IMG/VR virus record: IMGVR_UViG_3300005914_000059
Span: 1-28,327 of that record
Source of the DNA: a virus
Length of the DNA stretch: 28,327 nt
Reading direction: 5' to 3' (one strand)
In this document: one piece after another, positions 11,401 to 19,046 of the stretch
Layout of the letters: every line of letters begins with the position of its first letter
Numbering within the stretch: the stretch's first letter is position 1
Translations under genes and position numbers: made by a program
Notes under the pieces: model-generated
What the model was told of the DNA's origin: nothing
The model's input: the letters and a program-made list of their open reading frames with translations, nothing else
Database searches by the model: none

Positions 11401-13255
11401 AGCGGCAGACGTTTTGTTTTTTGAAGGGCAGAAAGAAATGAGGGCTTACCAAATGGCTATGAAACAGGCTATGCGGGAAGGGAAAGACGTACCAACCTTA
11501 GACCAACAGAACAGGGCTATCGAGTTAGTGGGTAGAAGTGCGGGTCAGCTTCAAGCTATCCAAGATAAATACCAAGCTGAATATGCTGAGGATTTAGAGC
11601 GTATAGAGGGGCAGGATGAATTAACTCCTGCGGAGAAGAAAGAGCTGTTAGGCATTTTAAAGGCGGATACACAGCGTAAGATATTCGATGCAGTAGAAAG
11701 GCAACGTAGCGCAGAGATGGTGGAAGACGCAGTGAAGTATGCCTCAGAAGGTACTTACAACTACCAACCTAAAGGCACACTAGGGGCAGTGGCCAATTTC
11801 ATAAATCAGTTGGTACAAGACGTGCCAATTCTGAGATACGCAGTGCCTTTTACGAACATAATTGCCAATGTGGCTAATGAGACTATAAATTACACCCCTT
11901 TGGCTTTTACAAGGTTGAACAGAGGTGGGTGGAGTAAATTTCGCAGAGACACGCTGTCTCAGCAGGACCGAGCCGATTTAATGACCAAGGCGATTATAGG
12001 CACTACTTTGATGGTGACACTCATGGCTCTTTCCCAATCGGGCGAGGATGACGAACCTATAATCGAAATAACAGCTAACGGAACGGGGGATTACGCTAAA
12101 AACGAAACTTTGAAGTTAGGAGGCTGGCACCCTTATTCTTTTAGGATCAAACTGCCTTCGGGTAATTACTCGCCTTGGTATTCCTACCAATACTCCCCGT
12201 TAATGGCATCGCTGGGGTTCGTAGGCCACTTTAACGACTTGCAGAAATATAAAGGTGGGGATAGCGAGTTGGGGGTTGTGGCTAGACTCAGTGCCGCTGC
12301 CGGACTGACTGCGACTTCTATTTTCCAAGCCACGTTTCTAACAGGTGTGGGTGATATGTTAGCGGCTTTGCTCGACCCTAGGAGCAGCGAAGGTCTAATT
12401 GATAAAATGGCGAGAGGGGCGGTCAATGCAGCTAGGGGTGTCGCTATACCTAATTTACTTACTCAAACATCTCAAGACTTGGAGCGCATATTTGACGTGC
12501 CTAAGAAAGAGACGCGACCCGTTAAAGATGGCACGGTAAGCGATTACGCCAAGAGTTTGATAGCTAGAACGGTACAAGACGCTCCCTATGCTCGGAATAT
12601 GTACTATGATAAAATTAACATCTTAGGAGATCCTATTCTGTACGATACAGATAAATTTGAATCAGCGAATATACCTAATAGAATAATCGAACTGTTAGTC
12701 GATAAGAAAGCAGTGTTTGCCCCTATGAGCCGGAACGAGCAGAAGATTTACGACGTAGATAAAGAAGTGGAACGTGCGCTCAACGATCAAGAGTTCTACG
12801 AATACGCCAAGGTAAAAGGTGCTTTCATAAAGAACGCCCTTACGGAAGGATACAAAGATGGGGGTAAGACCTACCTGTACGAAGACTTCACTAAAATGAG
12901 TGAGGACAAGTTCAAGAGTGTACTATCTAAAATAAAAAGGAATGCAACGCTAGAAGCCAAAGCCAGTACAGGTGGTGTGCCGAGCGAAGTAATGACTATC
13001 CAAGAAGATATAGATAATGAATGGCAGTTATCGCCCAAACAAATAAAAGAGCGTATACGTTTAAACAAAGAATACGTAGAGAATAATGAGTCTATTCTAA
13101 TAACCGATACTGAAGCCTATATTAGAGAGGAGGGGCTTACACCTGCACAGGCTAGAGCCAAGGCACTCAAAGATTTATGGCGCGAGGCGAATAGCAAATC
13201 TAAGGACATTCTACTAGCAGACCCTACTTTTAAAGAAAACGCAACTATTAAATAA
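5411..13255 (+). CDS. Giant polyvalent internal virion protein (2614 aa) with HExxH metallopeptidase module
   Basis: This 2614-residue protein is by far the largest in the window and starts 3 nt after the previous gene. Visible parts, in order: a helical N-terminus (residues 1-35); hydrophobic Ala/Gly segments around 257-300 and 411-432; an HExxH metallopeptidase-like module at about 578-822 with HEALH at 661-665 and a downstream DEFISEAF (E748/E752) as likely third-ligand region; low-complexity Lys/Glu-rich linkers to about 1110; helical domains; and a C-terminal half with YANVLSGYNTQIINIGANAIN, RYAVPFTNIIANVANET and a membrane-like helix near 2194-2212. This modular build fits the large polyvalent proteins of phages, which are packaged and injected with the DNA. 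The C-terminal part resembles polyvalent-associated domains of short-tailed phages. A T7 gp16-like channel role is inferred. Confidence 0.75.
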   Translation: MPDLKELLTEAHKMGASQAQLDTIVERYNQKKSDVGNDSPDAPSTLNSFGGGSNPFQSSQVDTEIPTVLSEKAKLDNIRSKNIAGKFKVDTQLPESQLGYPIGKIGKTTIDVPLENKVFREFAAPTIQREFGVADIDVTQNKVGESLTRKGGFQDDIQATEYVPQEPTQEDVGYLESLKNSITNVGVGLQQFIPNTQIALEGTLKTLLGKDLGTDAYWQLTKGDPELHRAESYQKLAELEPQFKQTRGLVESGQNFDVFGLAVATVDAGLSLVRTMVTSVPTAGLGLYSDMVGGSVASYNQEKAKQMGLSVRELYDRGENDFVVPATIGTIAAQMEKIGLKGVSNAINKKLVGSWLKKTAVFGVEVNKEGLTELVQTGLDEANKSLAQGKGAVQSSKDAASAMLSKKGLESYLMGVVGSAGAAGAAGAGRIAKSMISPKAKEKVQAQTETIERLKTELENPNLSPTAQEFVAAQIQTSVADVATEVETDATLYENLSTEQKKEADRLNGEIEKSETVINDPALSEETKAAAVVENERLNTELEAKLNEKSAEVKTPKVDTPAKTVDVAKVAPMSYTEDSAEQITNIVNSIPDIKTTEGLLNSTKGTHYEALAKALGGYLQNIKTSIVPKLIDKFGIREHGGLFEDGVIKLKKGEGITTFLHEALHAVTSAKLLAWTRFNQLNRYNLEGGKPQQSFKELGLHDLSKKDIEAIKNLERIYEESKLKAHEFLGGGKADRTKGFYGFTNIDEFISEAFTSKEFQTLLKNIKGEGKTSNLFKDFLDSLAKLLDIKDPTILDDIFYHTEVLMDGKKQTQVKDSAEQITKEAKQAEAEMAKNNDPAEFEIKMEALDKRAQALPKTGEVISEIKNTIEDEQAITISPNAKELQSKANNNEESVVRNEAGTTSNATETVTREVKPTAEVAKPERTGDATENEIKMEALDKRAQALPKTEAEVGALKDVESTAKALDSVELGDKFKSQDTESVLDRNNFYRKAQEMFVESKGLTNDEVFNKNKQKGELTTEKGRIAFQKEFEKWTETNKKQIISEAYHSDKASGKETELTKAVESLLKEQPTEPIQSKAEQTTPAATAAAPATTATTDPLLKAEDDLKSLSKSSDKQTKYAASVKRLIEAKKDRQITEKEFNDMFKRFGDVLAADKKAGDILRKLADKIDQGRINKLGGMRGGTGYDLMWDGSLTIASASLRATADIVDVSVRIAIAIEAGLAHARKSDWYKSLNNKPKFEAAYTAHLEKEFGKQLADDVVTPEKETPTQEAPTQEDRKELKRAATQRALDSDQYGQGFKDALSYKAIHYTELPNQVTEQEAEALIEIQGEVGIERDLYDFNNGMPSAVRFSVLQKLIDIYEAKGDNLKAGELAEELYSKATDYGQGIQIFSTFPKLSKATNVAIARKTVKTNRDVVAKRAKPTTDKLTKEFKKANKEAAEETVEAVKKSIGKATLQKGASLTDLPLGYGMKNKVFTRAKYLKAKQNLRGATFSFAGGIPIEDLVNIAGYHIEATGKDFTKFTRRMKADLGAKIKPYLKDIYAKSRESLIEGGYDPALFLTDEQVAEQINAEDGQVYKEKLDKAIKRKSAKEQKQAIAKLQQISKEEGLWGQYSNSAASRLKSMVKPNIQADIAGQPSLQQFTDGLVRNMKQKMAESMPEQTKKRAAPRSAIDIIGDAYSNFEKYKDVWVKTQKEFQEEFADQPEILEAIDAYFGEILETPFSDRVLESAVRKGLKDMDKTITDLVVQHYTLVDHARESLSDKLVNEAGLSGAEAKQLAYEIERKFDEIATKKKQQILERMFSAKTKRTPQGKALEDGIVKMTNLGGFSNADIVEMYAEKMGWPKLTQENIAEIELLSDIIQNTKDPINRRRATEDLLAYQANLKGISALDMATAIWYANVLSGYNTQIINIGANAINTSLLYANAVAQNPTNAAFIGRGLMQGLKRGWLESKDTLRTGYSPIKGKPEIPSLLERMDFKGGQWNPANYLKHVRRVMVAADVLFFEGQKEMRAYQMAMKQAMREGKDVPTLDQQNRAIELVGRSAGQLQAIQDKYQAEYAEDLERIEGQDELTPAEKKELLGILKADTQRKIFDAVERQRSAEMVEDAVKYASEGTYNYQPKGTLGAVANFINQLVQDVPILRYAVPFTNIIANVANETINYTPLAFTRLNRGGWSKFRRDTLSQQDRADLMTKAIIGTTLMVTLMALSQSGEDDEPIIEITANGTGDYAKNETLKLGGWHPYSFRIKLPSGNYSPWYSYQYSPLMASLGFVGHFNDLQKYKGGDSELGVVARLSAAAGLTATSIFQATFLTGVGDMLAALLDPRSSEGLIDKMARGAVNAARGVAIPNLLTQTSQDLERIFDVPKKETRPVKDGTVSDYAKSLIARTVQDAPYARNMYYDKINILGDPILYDTDKFESANIPNRIIELLVDKKAVFAPMSRNEQKIYDVDKEVERALNDQEFYEYAKVKGAFIKNALTEGYKDGGKTYLYEDFTKMSEDKFKSVLSKIKRNATLEAKASTGGVPSEVMTIQEDIDNEWQLSPKQIKERIRLNKEYVENNESILITDTEAYIREEGLTPAQARAKALKDLWREANSKSKDILLADPTFKENATIK
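7142..7879 (+). other. Metallopeptidase module inside the giant protein, bounded by duplicated DSAEQIT
   Basis: Residues 578-584 and 816-822 of the giant protein both read DSAEQIT. At DNA level the copies begin at 7142 and 7856, exactly 714 nt (238 codons) apart and almost identical over 23 nt. The HEALH motif and the downstream Glu-rich helix lie between them. The segment looks richer in A and T than the regions beyond 8750. This is the pattern expected if the peptidase domain was gained or exchanged as a unit by recombination between short repeats, but an internal duplication of a linker would look similar. Confidence 0.5.
7934..7985 (+). repeat. Exact 52-bp direct repeat, copy 1
   Basis: Identical over 52 nt to 8207-8258, in the same frame, encoding EIKMEALDKRAQALPKT in both. 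The copies start 273 nt (91 codons) apart in a linker of the giant protein, just after the metallopeptidase module. Exact identity at the DNA level points to recent duplication or conversion. Confidence 0.95.
8207..8258 (+). repeat. Exact 52-bp direct repeat, copy 2
   Basis: Second copy of the repeat at 7934-7985. After it the sequences diverge into GEVISE (copy 1) and EAEVGA (copy 2). Recombination between copies would delete 91 codons without a frameshift. Confidence 0.95.
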
Positions 13256-13278
13256 AATATTTATAACTTTATAAAATT

Positions 13279-13761
13279 ATGGCAGCATTTGAAGTAAGTA
13301 CTGAAGCATCGCAATCCCCTGACGGACTAACAGTCACGTTCTTGGATACGAGCAATTACACCACTAACGATGAAGGGTATGTGAAAGCAGATTTTACTAC
13401 CAACACCATCGTTATTCTGGACGCTTATGGTGCAGTCCTGCAAACAAGTAACTTCTTAGCATCTGACACCGTAACCTTTGAGCAGACCAAAGATCATTGG
13501 TTCACTACTGAGCGGACTTTAGCAGGAGTAGCCTCTTATGAGAAAACAGAGAAGTTTCCGCTGCGGCTCATCACTACAAACAAGTTACAGACCGTTCTAG
13601 GTACAGGATGTTGCCAAGGCGCACAGAATGCGAAGAACTTATGCGAAGCTAATGCGTACATTAACGGGGCGACTTTCGCTGCTCCGTCTGGCAATAGCGT
13701 GGCATGGCAGAAGTTCATTGACGCTGCTAATGCTTACTTAAACATAATATTAGGGCGATAA
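13279..13761 (+). CDS. Hypothetical structural protein with DTSNYTTNDEGY motif
   Basis: A 160-residue protein 23 nt after the giant gene. The N-terminus (TVTFLDTSNYTTNDEGYVKADF) resembles a motif I associate with small hypothetical proteins in Bacteroidota phage tail modules, of the general form DTTG-Y---NPGGYG, followed by beta strands. The C-terminal third has four cysteines (TGCCQGAQNAKNLCEA gives three, with none before) and a helical ending. No start conflict: ATG is preceded by an AT-rich stretch with no Shine-Dalgarno. It lies between the ejection-type genes and the tail fibre, so a tail or fibre-attachment role is likely but unproven. Confidence 0.55.
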   Translation: MAAFEVSTEASQSPDGLTVTFLDTSNYTTNDEGYVKADFTTNTIVILDAYGAVLQTSNFLASDTVTFEQTKDHWFTTERTLAGVASYEKTEKFPLRLITTNKLQTVLGTGCCQGAQNAKNLCEANAYINGATFAAPSGNSVAWQKFIDAANAYLNIILGR

Positions 13762-13764
13762 CTG

Positions 13765-14307
13765 ATGGCAACCTATAATGAAATAACAGCAGCAATAGAA
13801 CTCGGGTGGGCTTACTACGTCGAGCAGTTAGAGGTTATTCGGTTGAAGCAGGTGGAGGGTTGCTTTGTTTGTACGTGCAGCGAGTTATCGTGCCTAGCAA
13901 GTGCGATACAGTCCTTAGAGTATGATGTGGAGGTTGAGAACAACTCACCCCTGACAACCATTGCTTACAATCAGCTACTCTCTTTAATCGCAAACTTCAC
14001 AGGTGCGTTCACCGCAGATCCGACTGTTCAAATTGCCGGGATAACAATACTAGACGGCAGCACCGCTACGATTGCTCAGACAGCGGTTGTAACTCCTGGC
14101 GATGGGGTTTCGTCTTACGTATTCCCTGAACTGATAGGTAACGAAGCGCTATCTGTTTACAGAGGTACGGGTACTACGCTTAGAGCACATACTTCTGCGG
14201 CCACTGATGAGTTCGCACAAATTAACTATTCCACAGGCACAGTGACCGTGAACTATCCATTTGGGGTGGATGAAACGCTTTGGGTCAGCTATAAAATAAC
14301 GACATGA
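13765..14307 (+). CDS. Hypothetical tail-module protein upstream of the fibre
   Basis: A 180-residue protein three bases after the previous stop. The N-terminal 70 residues are helical with a CFVCTCSELSCL cluster (four Cys in ten residues). The rest is beta-rich (ITILDGSTATIAQTAVVTPGDGVSSYVF, INYSTGTVTVNYPFGVDETLWVSYKI), like a small fibre-attachment or baseplate-type domain. It overlaps the tail-fibre gene by 4 nt (ATGA), so translation of the fibre is probably coupled to it. That coupling suggests an adaptor or accessory to the fibre; no family name can be given. Confidence 0.55.
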   Translation: MATYNEITAAIELGWAYYVEQLEVIRLKQVEGCFVCTCSELSCLASAIQSLEYDVEVENNSPLTTIAYNQLLSLIANFTGAFTADPTVQIAGITILDGSTATIAQTAVVTPGDGVSSYVFPELIGNEALSVYRGTGTTLRAHTSAATDEFAQINYSTGTVTVNYPFGVDETLWVSYKITT

Positions 14308-17300
14308 AAAGACTACTAACCTTATTACTTTTAATACCTGTGTTGTTATTCGGCCAACAGCCCAATAACACGAACACGAACTTCACGAACGGCTTAGGCT
14401 CAAGTAAGTTTTTCAACATCCCTCGTGGCACTACACCTCCTACGACGGGTATTTTATCAGGCTCTCTGTTCTACCACACGACAAATGGGCTGCAGTACTA
14501 CGATGGCGCGACGTGGCAGACTTTAGGGGTCAGCGGGGGAAGCGTGACTTCTTTTAACGGAAGGTCTGGGGTTGTCGTTCCACTAATCGGTGACTATTCT
14601 GGGTTCTTTGCCCCTTTGACACGCACTTTAACAGTTAACAGTGTGGCCTACGATTTATCCGCTAATCGGTCATGGTCCGTAGGAACTGTCACTTCGGTAG
14701 CGGCGACCGCCGGAACGGGGATAAGCGTAAGCGGTTCTCCAATCACTACTAGCGGAACATTAACAGTTACTAATACCGCACCCGATCAAACAGTTGTACT
14801 TAATAACGGTTCAGGGATTGACGTGACAGGTACATATCCTAACTTCACCATCACTAACACCGGTTCGCCATCGAGCGGGACGGTTACAAGCGTATCGGGC
14901 AATTACCCTCTTTCAGTATCTAGCCCGACTACTACCCCCATCATAAGTATTCCTGACGGCACGATTGCTAATGCGAAACTCACTAACAGCACAATTAGCG
15001 GTAAAGCATTGGGTACTGATTTGGCAACTTTAACTTTAGGAAATGGCCTGACAGGTGGTTCATATAATGGTTCGGCCACAACTACGGCAAGAGCGGATAC
15101 TTCGGTTGTTCAAACAGTAGATAATTTCTTCCCTAAAGGTGATACAAGGTATTTAAAAGGCGATGGTACAGCTAATTTTGTTCCTTATTATACTGCCGCA
15201 AGAACTTTAGCAGTAAGCCCAATTAAAGTGAACGAAGATAGTCTTACTGTTGGCAACACAGCAGGAACGGGCGGAACTTCGTTATACGGCAAAGTCTACC
15301 TGAAAAATGTATCACTTGGCTTGGTATCAGATAGTATTTTGGTAGTTCGTAATGGAAGGATATTTAAGGTGCTGAAAACTAACGGAACGGTCACTTCGGT
15401 TGCAGCCTTAACTTTAGGCACAAGTGGAACAGATTTATCTTCAACAGTAGCCACAGGCACAACAACGCCAGTCATAACCCTAAATGTACCTACGTCTTCG
15501 GCAGCTAATAGAGGGGCTTTGAGTGCGGCAGATTGGACAACCTTTAATAATAAAACCTCAAATACAGGAACAGTCACCTCTGTATCAGGAACATCCCCTA
15601 TATCAGTTGCAACGGGTACAACTACGCCTGTTATAAGTATGACAGCTGCAAGTGCGGCAAATGATGGCTATGTAACAACGGGAACGCAGACGATTGCAGG
15701 AGCAAAGACGTTTAATTCTACAATTGTCGGGAGCGTTAACGGCAATTCAGCAACAGTAACCACCAATGCGAATCTAACTGGAGCGGTCACGTCAGTGGGC
15801 AACGCTACATCTTTAGGATCTTTCACATCTGCAAATCTTTCAACTGCATTAACAGATGAAACAGGAACAGGAAATGCAGTTTTTTCAGTAAGCCCAGCTT
15901 TAACGGGAACGGTAACAGGAGCTGCCGCCAATTTCAGCGGAAATGTTGGCGTAGGAACGGCATCACCATCAAGTAAGCTTACTGTTTCAGATACGGGAGG
16001 CACAACCTACGGAAGCTCCGACCAATTAAGAGTAACATCGGGAACATCAGGAAATCGATCCGAGATACATTTAACAGATGGAGTTACTTCGGATGGTTAT
16101 GTTTCATTCTTACCATCCGCAACGGCAGCAACTAGATTTGTCGAGATTTCTGCAAATGGGTCAGGTGGTGGGATTAAGGTTTACGGGAATGGTAATTTAG
16201 ATGTTGTTTCTTTAGCTGGATCTGGGGATGTTATTGCCTATTCAAACAATTCAGGAGTAGTTGGGAAAGCGGCAATCGGTTCTGGATTATCATTTTCAAG
16301 TGGCACATTATCAGCTACTGGTGGAGCGGCAGGCACTATAACAGGAAGCGGAACGGCTGGCAAAATTGCAAAATTCAATTCATCATCAGACATAGGCGAT
16401 GCTTCAAGTTTAACAATATCAGGTAGTGATTTACAAGTTGCAGGGGTGGTTCAGGGCACAACATTAACATCGACTGTTGCCACAGGAACAGCACCATTGA
16501 CCGTCACATCGACAACACCCGTAACTAATCTTAGTATTGGAGGCAGTGCAGCCACTTTAACGACTAATAGGGCGATTTGGGGGCAGAATTTCAACGGTTC
16601 ATCAGCCGTAAGTGGAGCGATAATAGGAGCGACTACAATAGACGCTTCTTCGGATGTAACGGTAGGAGGGAGTCTTTTATTAGGCTCGACAACTCCTGCT
16701 GTTAATGGAACAGGAATTTTTAAGATTATCAAATCTAATAGTGCAACAAATTGGCAGATTTCTACTAATAACACTCTTTCAGGTGCTTTAGAGCTTACAC
16801 CATCAACAGCAGAAGGAGGGAGCACTTTCACTACTCCAGTTATGTATTTAACACCGACAAGCATTGTTGCAAATCAAGCTATAACAGGGGCTTTAACGGG
16901 CAACGCTTCAACAGCAACGGCTTTGCAAACAGCACGTACAATTTCAGGAACTTCATTTGACGGAACGGCAAATATTACCTTAAATAATTCAGGGATAACC
17001 AACGGGGCTGCATATATCACAAGTTCGGCACTTAGTGGATATGCACCCTTAGCTTCCCCATCCTTGACAGGTACACCAACAGCACCAACTCAAACAGCGG
17101 GTGATAACAGTACTAAGATAGCTACAACGGCTTATGTGGATACCAAATTTGCAAGTACATCCAATAGACAGTTGAAAGATTGGTATGCAGACGCAAATAA
17201 TGTGAGTACAACCTCAACGGATTTAATGACCTACACTGTGCCGGGTAACACCTTGGTGAATAATGGGGATAAGCTTTCATTTAGATTTTCTGGAATATAT

Positions 17301-17606
17301 GCCGCAAATGCAAACTCAAAAACACTTGAAATTAATTTTGCCGGCACTGCTTGGTCAAACTTCCCTTACGCTGTCTCTGGCGGAAGCTGGGTTATTTTCG
17401 GAACAATTATAAAAACAGGAGCAACAACTTACAGAATCAATATATCTGAGCAAAATGTTAATACATCACGGGCGGCATCTTCTACGGCTGGAACGGTTAC
17501 TAATTTCACAGGAACAAATGTTTTCAAACTTGCTGCAACAGGCGGAGCTTCATCTGATATAACCGCACAAATGGGAACACTCGAATTTAAACCGGCAGCA
17601 TTATAA
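14304..17606 (+). CDS. Tail fibre / receptor-binding protein with N-terminal signal peptide
   Basis: A 1100-residue fibre protein. The N-terminus MKRLLTLLLLIPVLLFGQQ is a typical Sec signal peptide with a Bacteroidota-type GQ end. After it come FYHTTNGLQYYDGATWQTLG and FNGRSGVVVP, common at fibre starts. GTVTSV-type beta repeats occur near residues 127, 192, 360 and 421. A GVGTASPSSKLTV element sits near 550 and AGDNSTKIATTAYVDTKF, a classic fibre collar motif, near 935-952. The final 145 residues form a separate beta-rich head, probably the receptor-binding tip. No intramolecular chaperone peptidase is visible at the end. The export signal is odd for a phage fibre, which normally assembles in the cytoplasm. 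The gene overlaps the upstream one by ATGA. Confidence 0.85.
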   Translation: MKRLLTLLLLIPVLLFGQQPNNTNTNFTNGLGSSKFFNIPRGTTPPTTGILSGSLFYHTTNGLQYYDGATWQTLGVSGGSVTSFNGRSGVVVPLIGDYSGFFAPLTRTLTVNSVAYDLSANRSWSVGTVTSVAATAGTGISVSGSPITTSGTLTVTNTAPDQTVVLNNGSGIDVTGTYPNFTITNTGSPSSGTVTSVSGNYPLSVSSPTTTPIISIPDGTIANAKLTNSTISGKALGTDLATLTLGNGLTGGSYNGSATTTARADTSVVQTVDNFFPKGDTRYLKGDGTANFVPYYTAARTLAVSPIKVNEDSLTVGNTAGTGGTSLYGKVYLKNVSLGLVSDSILVVRNGRIFKVLKTNGTVTSVAALTLGTSGTDLSSTVATGTTTPVITLNVPTSSAANRGALSAADWTTFNNKTSNTGTVTSVSGTSPISVATGTTTPVISMTAASAANDGYVTTGTQTIAGAKTFNSTIVGSVNGNSATVTTNANLTGAVTSVGNATSLGSFTSANLSTALTDETGTGNAVFSVSPALTGTVTGAAANFSGNVGVGTASPSSKLTVSDTGGTTYGSSDQLRVTSGTSGNRSEIHLTDGVTSDGYVSFLPSATAATRFVEISANGSGGGIKVYGNGNLDVVSLAGSGDVIAYSNNSGVVGKAAIGSGLSFSSGTLSATGGAAGTITGSGTAGKIAKFNSSSDIGDASSLTISGSDLQVAGVVQGTTLTSTVATGTAPLTVTSTTPVTNLSIGGSAATLTTNRAIWGQNFNGSSAVSGAIIGATTIDASSDVTVGGSLLLGSTTPAVNGTGIFKIIKSNSATNWQISTNNTLSGALELTPSTAEGGSTFTTPVMYLTPTSIVANQAITGALTGNASTATALQTARTISGTSFDGTANITLNNSGITNGAAYITSSALSGYAPLASPSLTGTPTAPTQTAGDNSTKIATTAYVDTKFASTSNRQLKDWYADANNVSTTSTDLMTYTVPGNTLVNNGDKLSFRFSGIYAANANSKTLEINFAGTAWSNFPYAVSGGSWVIFGTIIKTGATTYRINISEQNVNTSRAASSTAGTVTNFTGTNVFKLAATGGASSDITAQMGTLEFKPAAL

Positions 17607-17610
17607 AGAA

Positions 17611-17820
17611 ATGACACAAGAACAATTCAACACCGAAATCGAAGTAATCCAAAAACCTAGAATAGCTGCTATTCCTTTTTTATGGGGAGTGCTTAAAGGG
17701 TGGGTGTTTAAGAATTGGGAATCTATATTAATATTACTTTTAAAGTTAGCTTTAAGTAAATATAAGGGCACTAAATTGGGTGCTTTAATTAGGCAAATTT
17801 TAAACGAATTACAAAAATGA
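17611..17820 (+). CDS. Small membrane-associated protein of the lysis block
   Basis: A 69-residue protein four bases after the fibre gene. It has hydrophobic stretches at about 18-33 (RIAAIPFLWGVLKGWV) and 36-49 (WESILILLLKLALS) and a positively charged C-terminal half. It overlaps the next gene by ATGA and the two share the N-terminal residues MTQ. Position just ahead of the endolysin suggests a lysis accessory or holin-like role, but only hydrophobicity and position support this. Confidence 0.5.
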   Translation: MTQEQFNTEIEVIQKPRIAAIPFLWGVLKGWVFKNWESILILLLKLALSKYKGTKLGALIRQILNELQK

Positions 17821-18104
17821 CACAAGCAACTAACTTTTTAGAATTCGGCAATCTTTTATTGATTATTGGACTCCCTTTGCTGGCTGCCGTAATTGGACTT
17901 CTATCCTACCTACGTGGTCATTTTAATCATTTAGCTGAATCTCGTAAAGCAAAAGAGAGGGAGGCTAATGAAAATAGGGAGATGTATATTAAGATGGTTG
18001 TGCAGAGTACGATTGACGTGCAAATTAAAGAGATTCATGATATGATTTCAGAACTTGGGAAACGTATAGATAAACTTTTTGCACTATTGAAGAATGGAAG
18101 ATGA
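17817..18104 (+). CDS. Membrane-anchored coiled-coil protein of the lysis block
   Basis: A 95-residue protein with one clear membrane helix (residues 12-32, NLLLIIGLPLLAAVIGLLSYL minus the ends) followed by a long charged coiled coil (about 38-92). This layout is shared by inner-membrane spanins and by some holin-associated proteins. The start overlaps the previous stop (ATGA) and the end overlaps the next small gene by 11 nt. It lies next to the endolysin. An i-spanin-like role is possible, but no lipoprotein partner is visible, so this stays inference. Confidence 0.55.
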   Translation: MTQATNFLEFGNLLLIIGLPLLAAVIGLLSYLRGHFNHLAESRKAKEREANENREMYIKMVVQSTIDVQIKEIHDMISELGKRIDKLFALLKNGR

Positions 18105-18243
18105 AATACTTAGAATGACGCAAAACATTGATAAATTGGCAGGTTATATTTTTGAACTGAAAAGCGAGAATGAAAGCCTGAAAAATGAAAATGAACGACT
18201 TAAAGAGGAAATTCAGATGTTATTAAATGAGATAAATAAATGA
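18094..18243 (+). CDS. 49-residue coiled-coil protein
   Basis: A short frame from ATG 18094 to TGA 18241-18243: [20 protein letters not shown], then repeated Glu/Asn/Leu heptads ([19 protein letters not shown]) to the end. It overlaps the upstream gene by 11 nt and the downstream endolysin start by 4 nt (ATGA), so it fits the compact overlapping operon exactly. The heptad pattern indicates a dimeric or trimeric coiled coil. It may work with the adjacent membrane-anchored coiled-coil protein. Function unknown. Confidence 0.6.
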   Translation: MEDEILRMTQNIDKLAGYIFELKSENESLKNENERLKEEIQMLLNEINK

Positions 18244-18719
18244 GGTACAAACGCCCGACAACTGACAAAAGGAATTTAAAGTACGGAAAAGCTAATCCGC
18301 AAGGTCGTGGTTATTTGGTTTGGGTTGACCTGCCTTTTGCGATGCGCATATCTTGGGATAGGAAAAAGAAAACAAAGCGCATACAATGTCATAGATTAAT
18401 AGCTACAAGGCTTGAAAATGTGCTGCTTGATATATTGGTTCACTACGGGTATGAACGTATTGTAGAGCTTGGTATTGACCTGTACGGTGGGTGTTTTAAT
18501 TACAGAGAAATGCGAGGGGGGACTGAATTGAGTTCGCATAGCTATGGAACTGCAATTGATTTAGATCCTGACAGGAATTTGCTGCATGAAACAGCTAAAA
18601 CGGCACGATTTGCAAGGCCTGAATACAAGCAGATGATTGATATTTTTTACAGTTACGGATTCATTAATTACGGAGTAGAGTTCAATTTTGATTGGATGCA
18701 CTTCGAGGACAGATATTAA
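18240..18719 (+). CDS. Endolysin, M15-family peptidase (VanY/D-Ala-D-Ala carboxypeptidase fold)
   Basis: A 159-residue cell-wall peptidase. The zinc motif [13 protein letters not shown] gives H100 and D107 as likely ligands and WMHFE gives H154 as the third. The general spacing (SxHxxGxAxD ... HxH-like end) is that of M15 peptidases, which cut peptide cross-links of peptidoglycan. There is no signal peptide, so it needs a holin, supplied by the membrane proteins around it. The start ATG overlaps the upstream stop by 4 nt. The N-terminal 40 residues are basic. Known M15 endolysins are of similar length, so the protein appears complete and active. Confidence 0.88.
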   Translation: MRYKRPTTDKRNLKYGKANPQGRGYLVWVDLPFAMRISWDRKKKTKRIQCHRLIATRLENVLLDILVHYGYERIVELGIDLYGGCFNYREMRGGTELSSHSYGTAIDLDPDRNLLHETAKTARFARPEYKQMIDIFYSYGFINYGVEFNFDWMHFEDRY

Positions 18720-18732
18720 ATTAAAAAATAAT

Positions 18733-18960
18733 ATGACAAACAAAGTAATTTCAAAACAATTCTCTTTAAAGTCAAGGGATGTTTTCAGAGCGTTAATCAT
18801 GGCAGTCTTAACACCTGCATTAGTAATAATTCAGCAATCGGTTGAGGCTGGAATTTTAGAATTTAATTGGCAGGCTATCGCTATGGCTTCCGTAGCCGGT
18901 GGACTTGCTTATTTGGTTAAGAATTTCCTAGAACCTACAAAAACTATTGAAAAACTATAA
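18733..18960 (+). CDS. Holin-like small membrane protein
   Basis: A 75-residue protein. A longer in-frame start at 18688 lies inside the endolysin gene, whereas ATG 18733 is 13 nt after its stop with an AT-rich leader, so I chose 18733. It has two predicted membrane helices, about residues 19-36 and 46-65, separated by a short loop, with a charged C-terminus (LEPTKTIEKL). Two-helix proteins of 70-90 residues immediately after an endolysin are usually holins that permeabilise the inner membrane. Bacteroidota phages commonly carry this type. No biochemical motif exists to confirm it. Confidence 0.65.
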   Translation: MTNKVISKQFSLKSRDVFRALIMAVLTPALVIIQQSVEAGILEFNWQAIAMASVAGGLAYLVKNFLEPTKTIEKL

Positions 18961-19043
18961 TGGAAGCGTACCAGATAACCTTGCTAGTGATGGCAGTCTG
19001 CATACTTGCAGGAATGGTGTATAAGATTTGGTTTGAGGATTAG
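18960..19043 (+). CDS. 27-residue single-pass membrane peptide
   Basis: The ATG at 18960 shares its A with the stop of the holin-like gene (TAATG). The product is MEAYQITLLVMAVCILAGM, then VYKIWFED and a stop: one membrane helix (about residues 5-24) with an acidic end. The one-base overlap is typical of coupled translation. It may be a holin modulator (antiholin-like) or may be chance; length alone cannot decide. Confidence 0.4.
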   Translation: MEAYQITLLVMAVCILAGMVYKIWFED

Positions 19044-19046
19044 TTA

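Noticed and set aside
16451-16864. Minus-strand 137-codon frame inside the tail fibre
   Set aside because: Val/Pro-rich antisense of Thr/Gly-rich fibre repeats; no start context and no homologous pattern.
18688-18732. Longer start for the holin-like gene inside the endolysin
   Set aside because: It would add 15 polar residues from within the endolysin coding region; ATG 18733 gives the usual two-helix holin layout.
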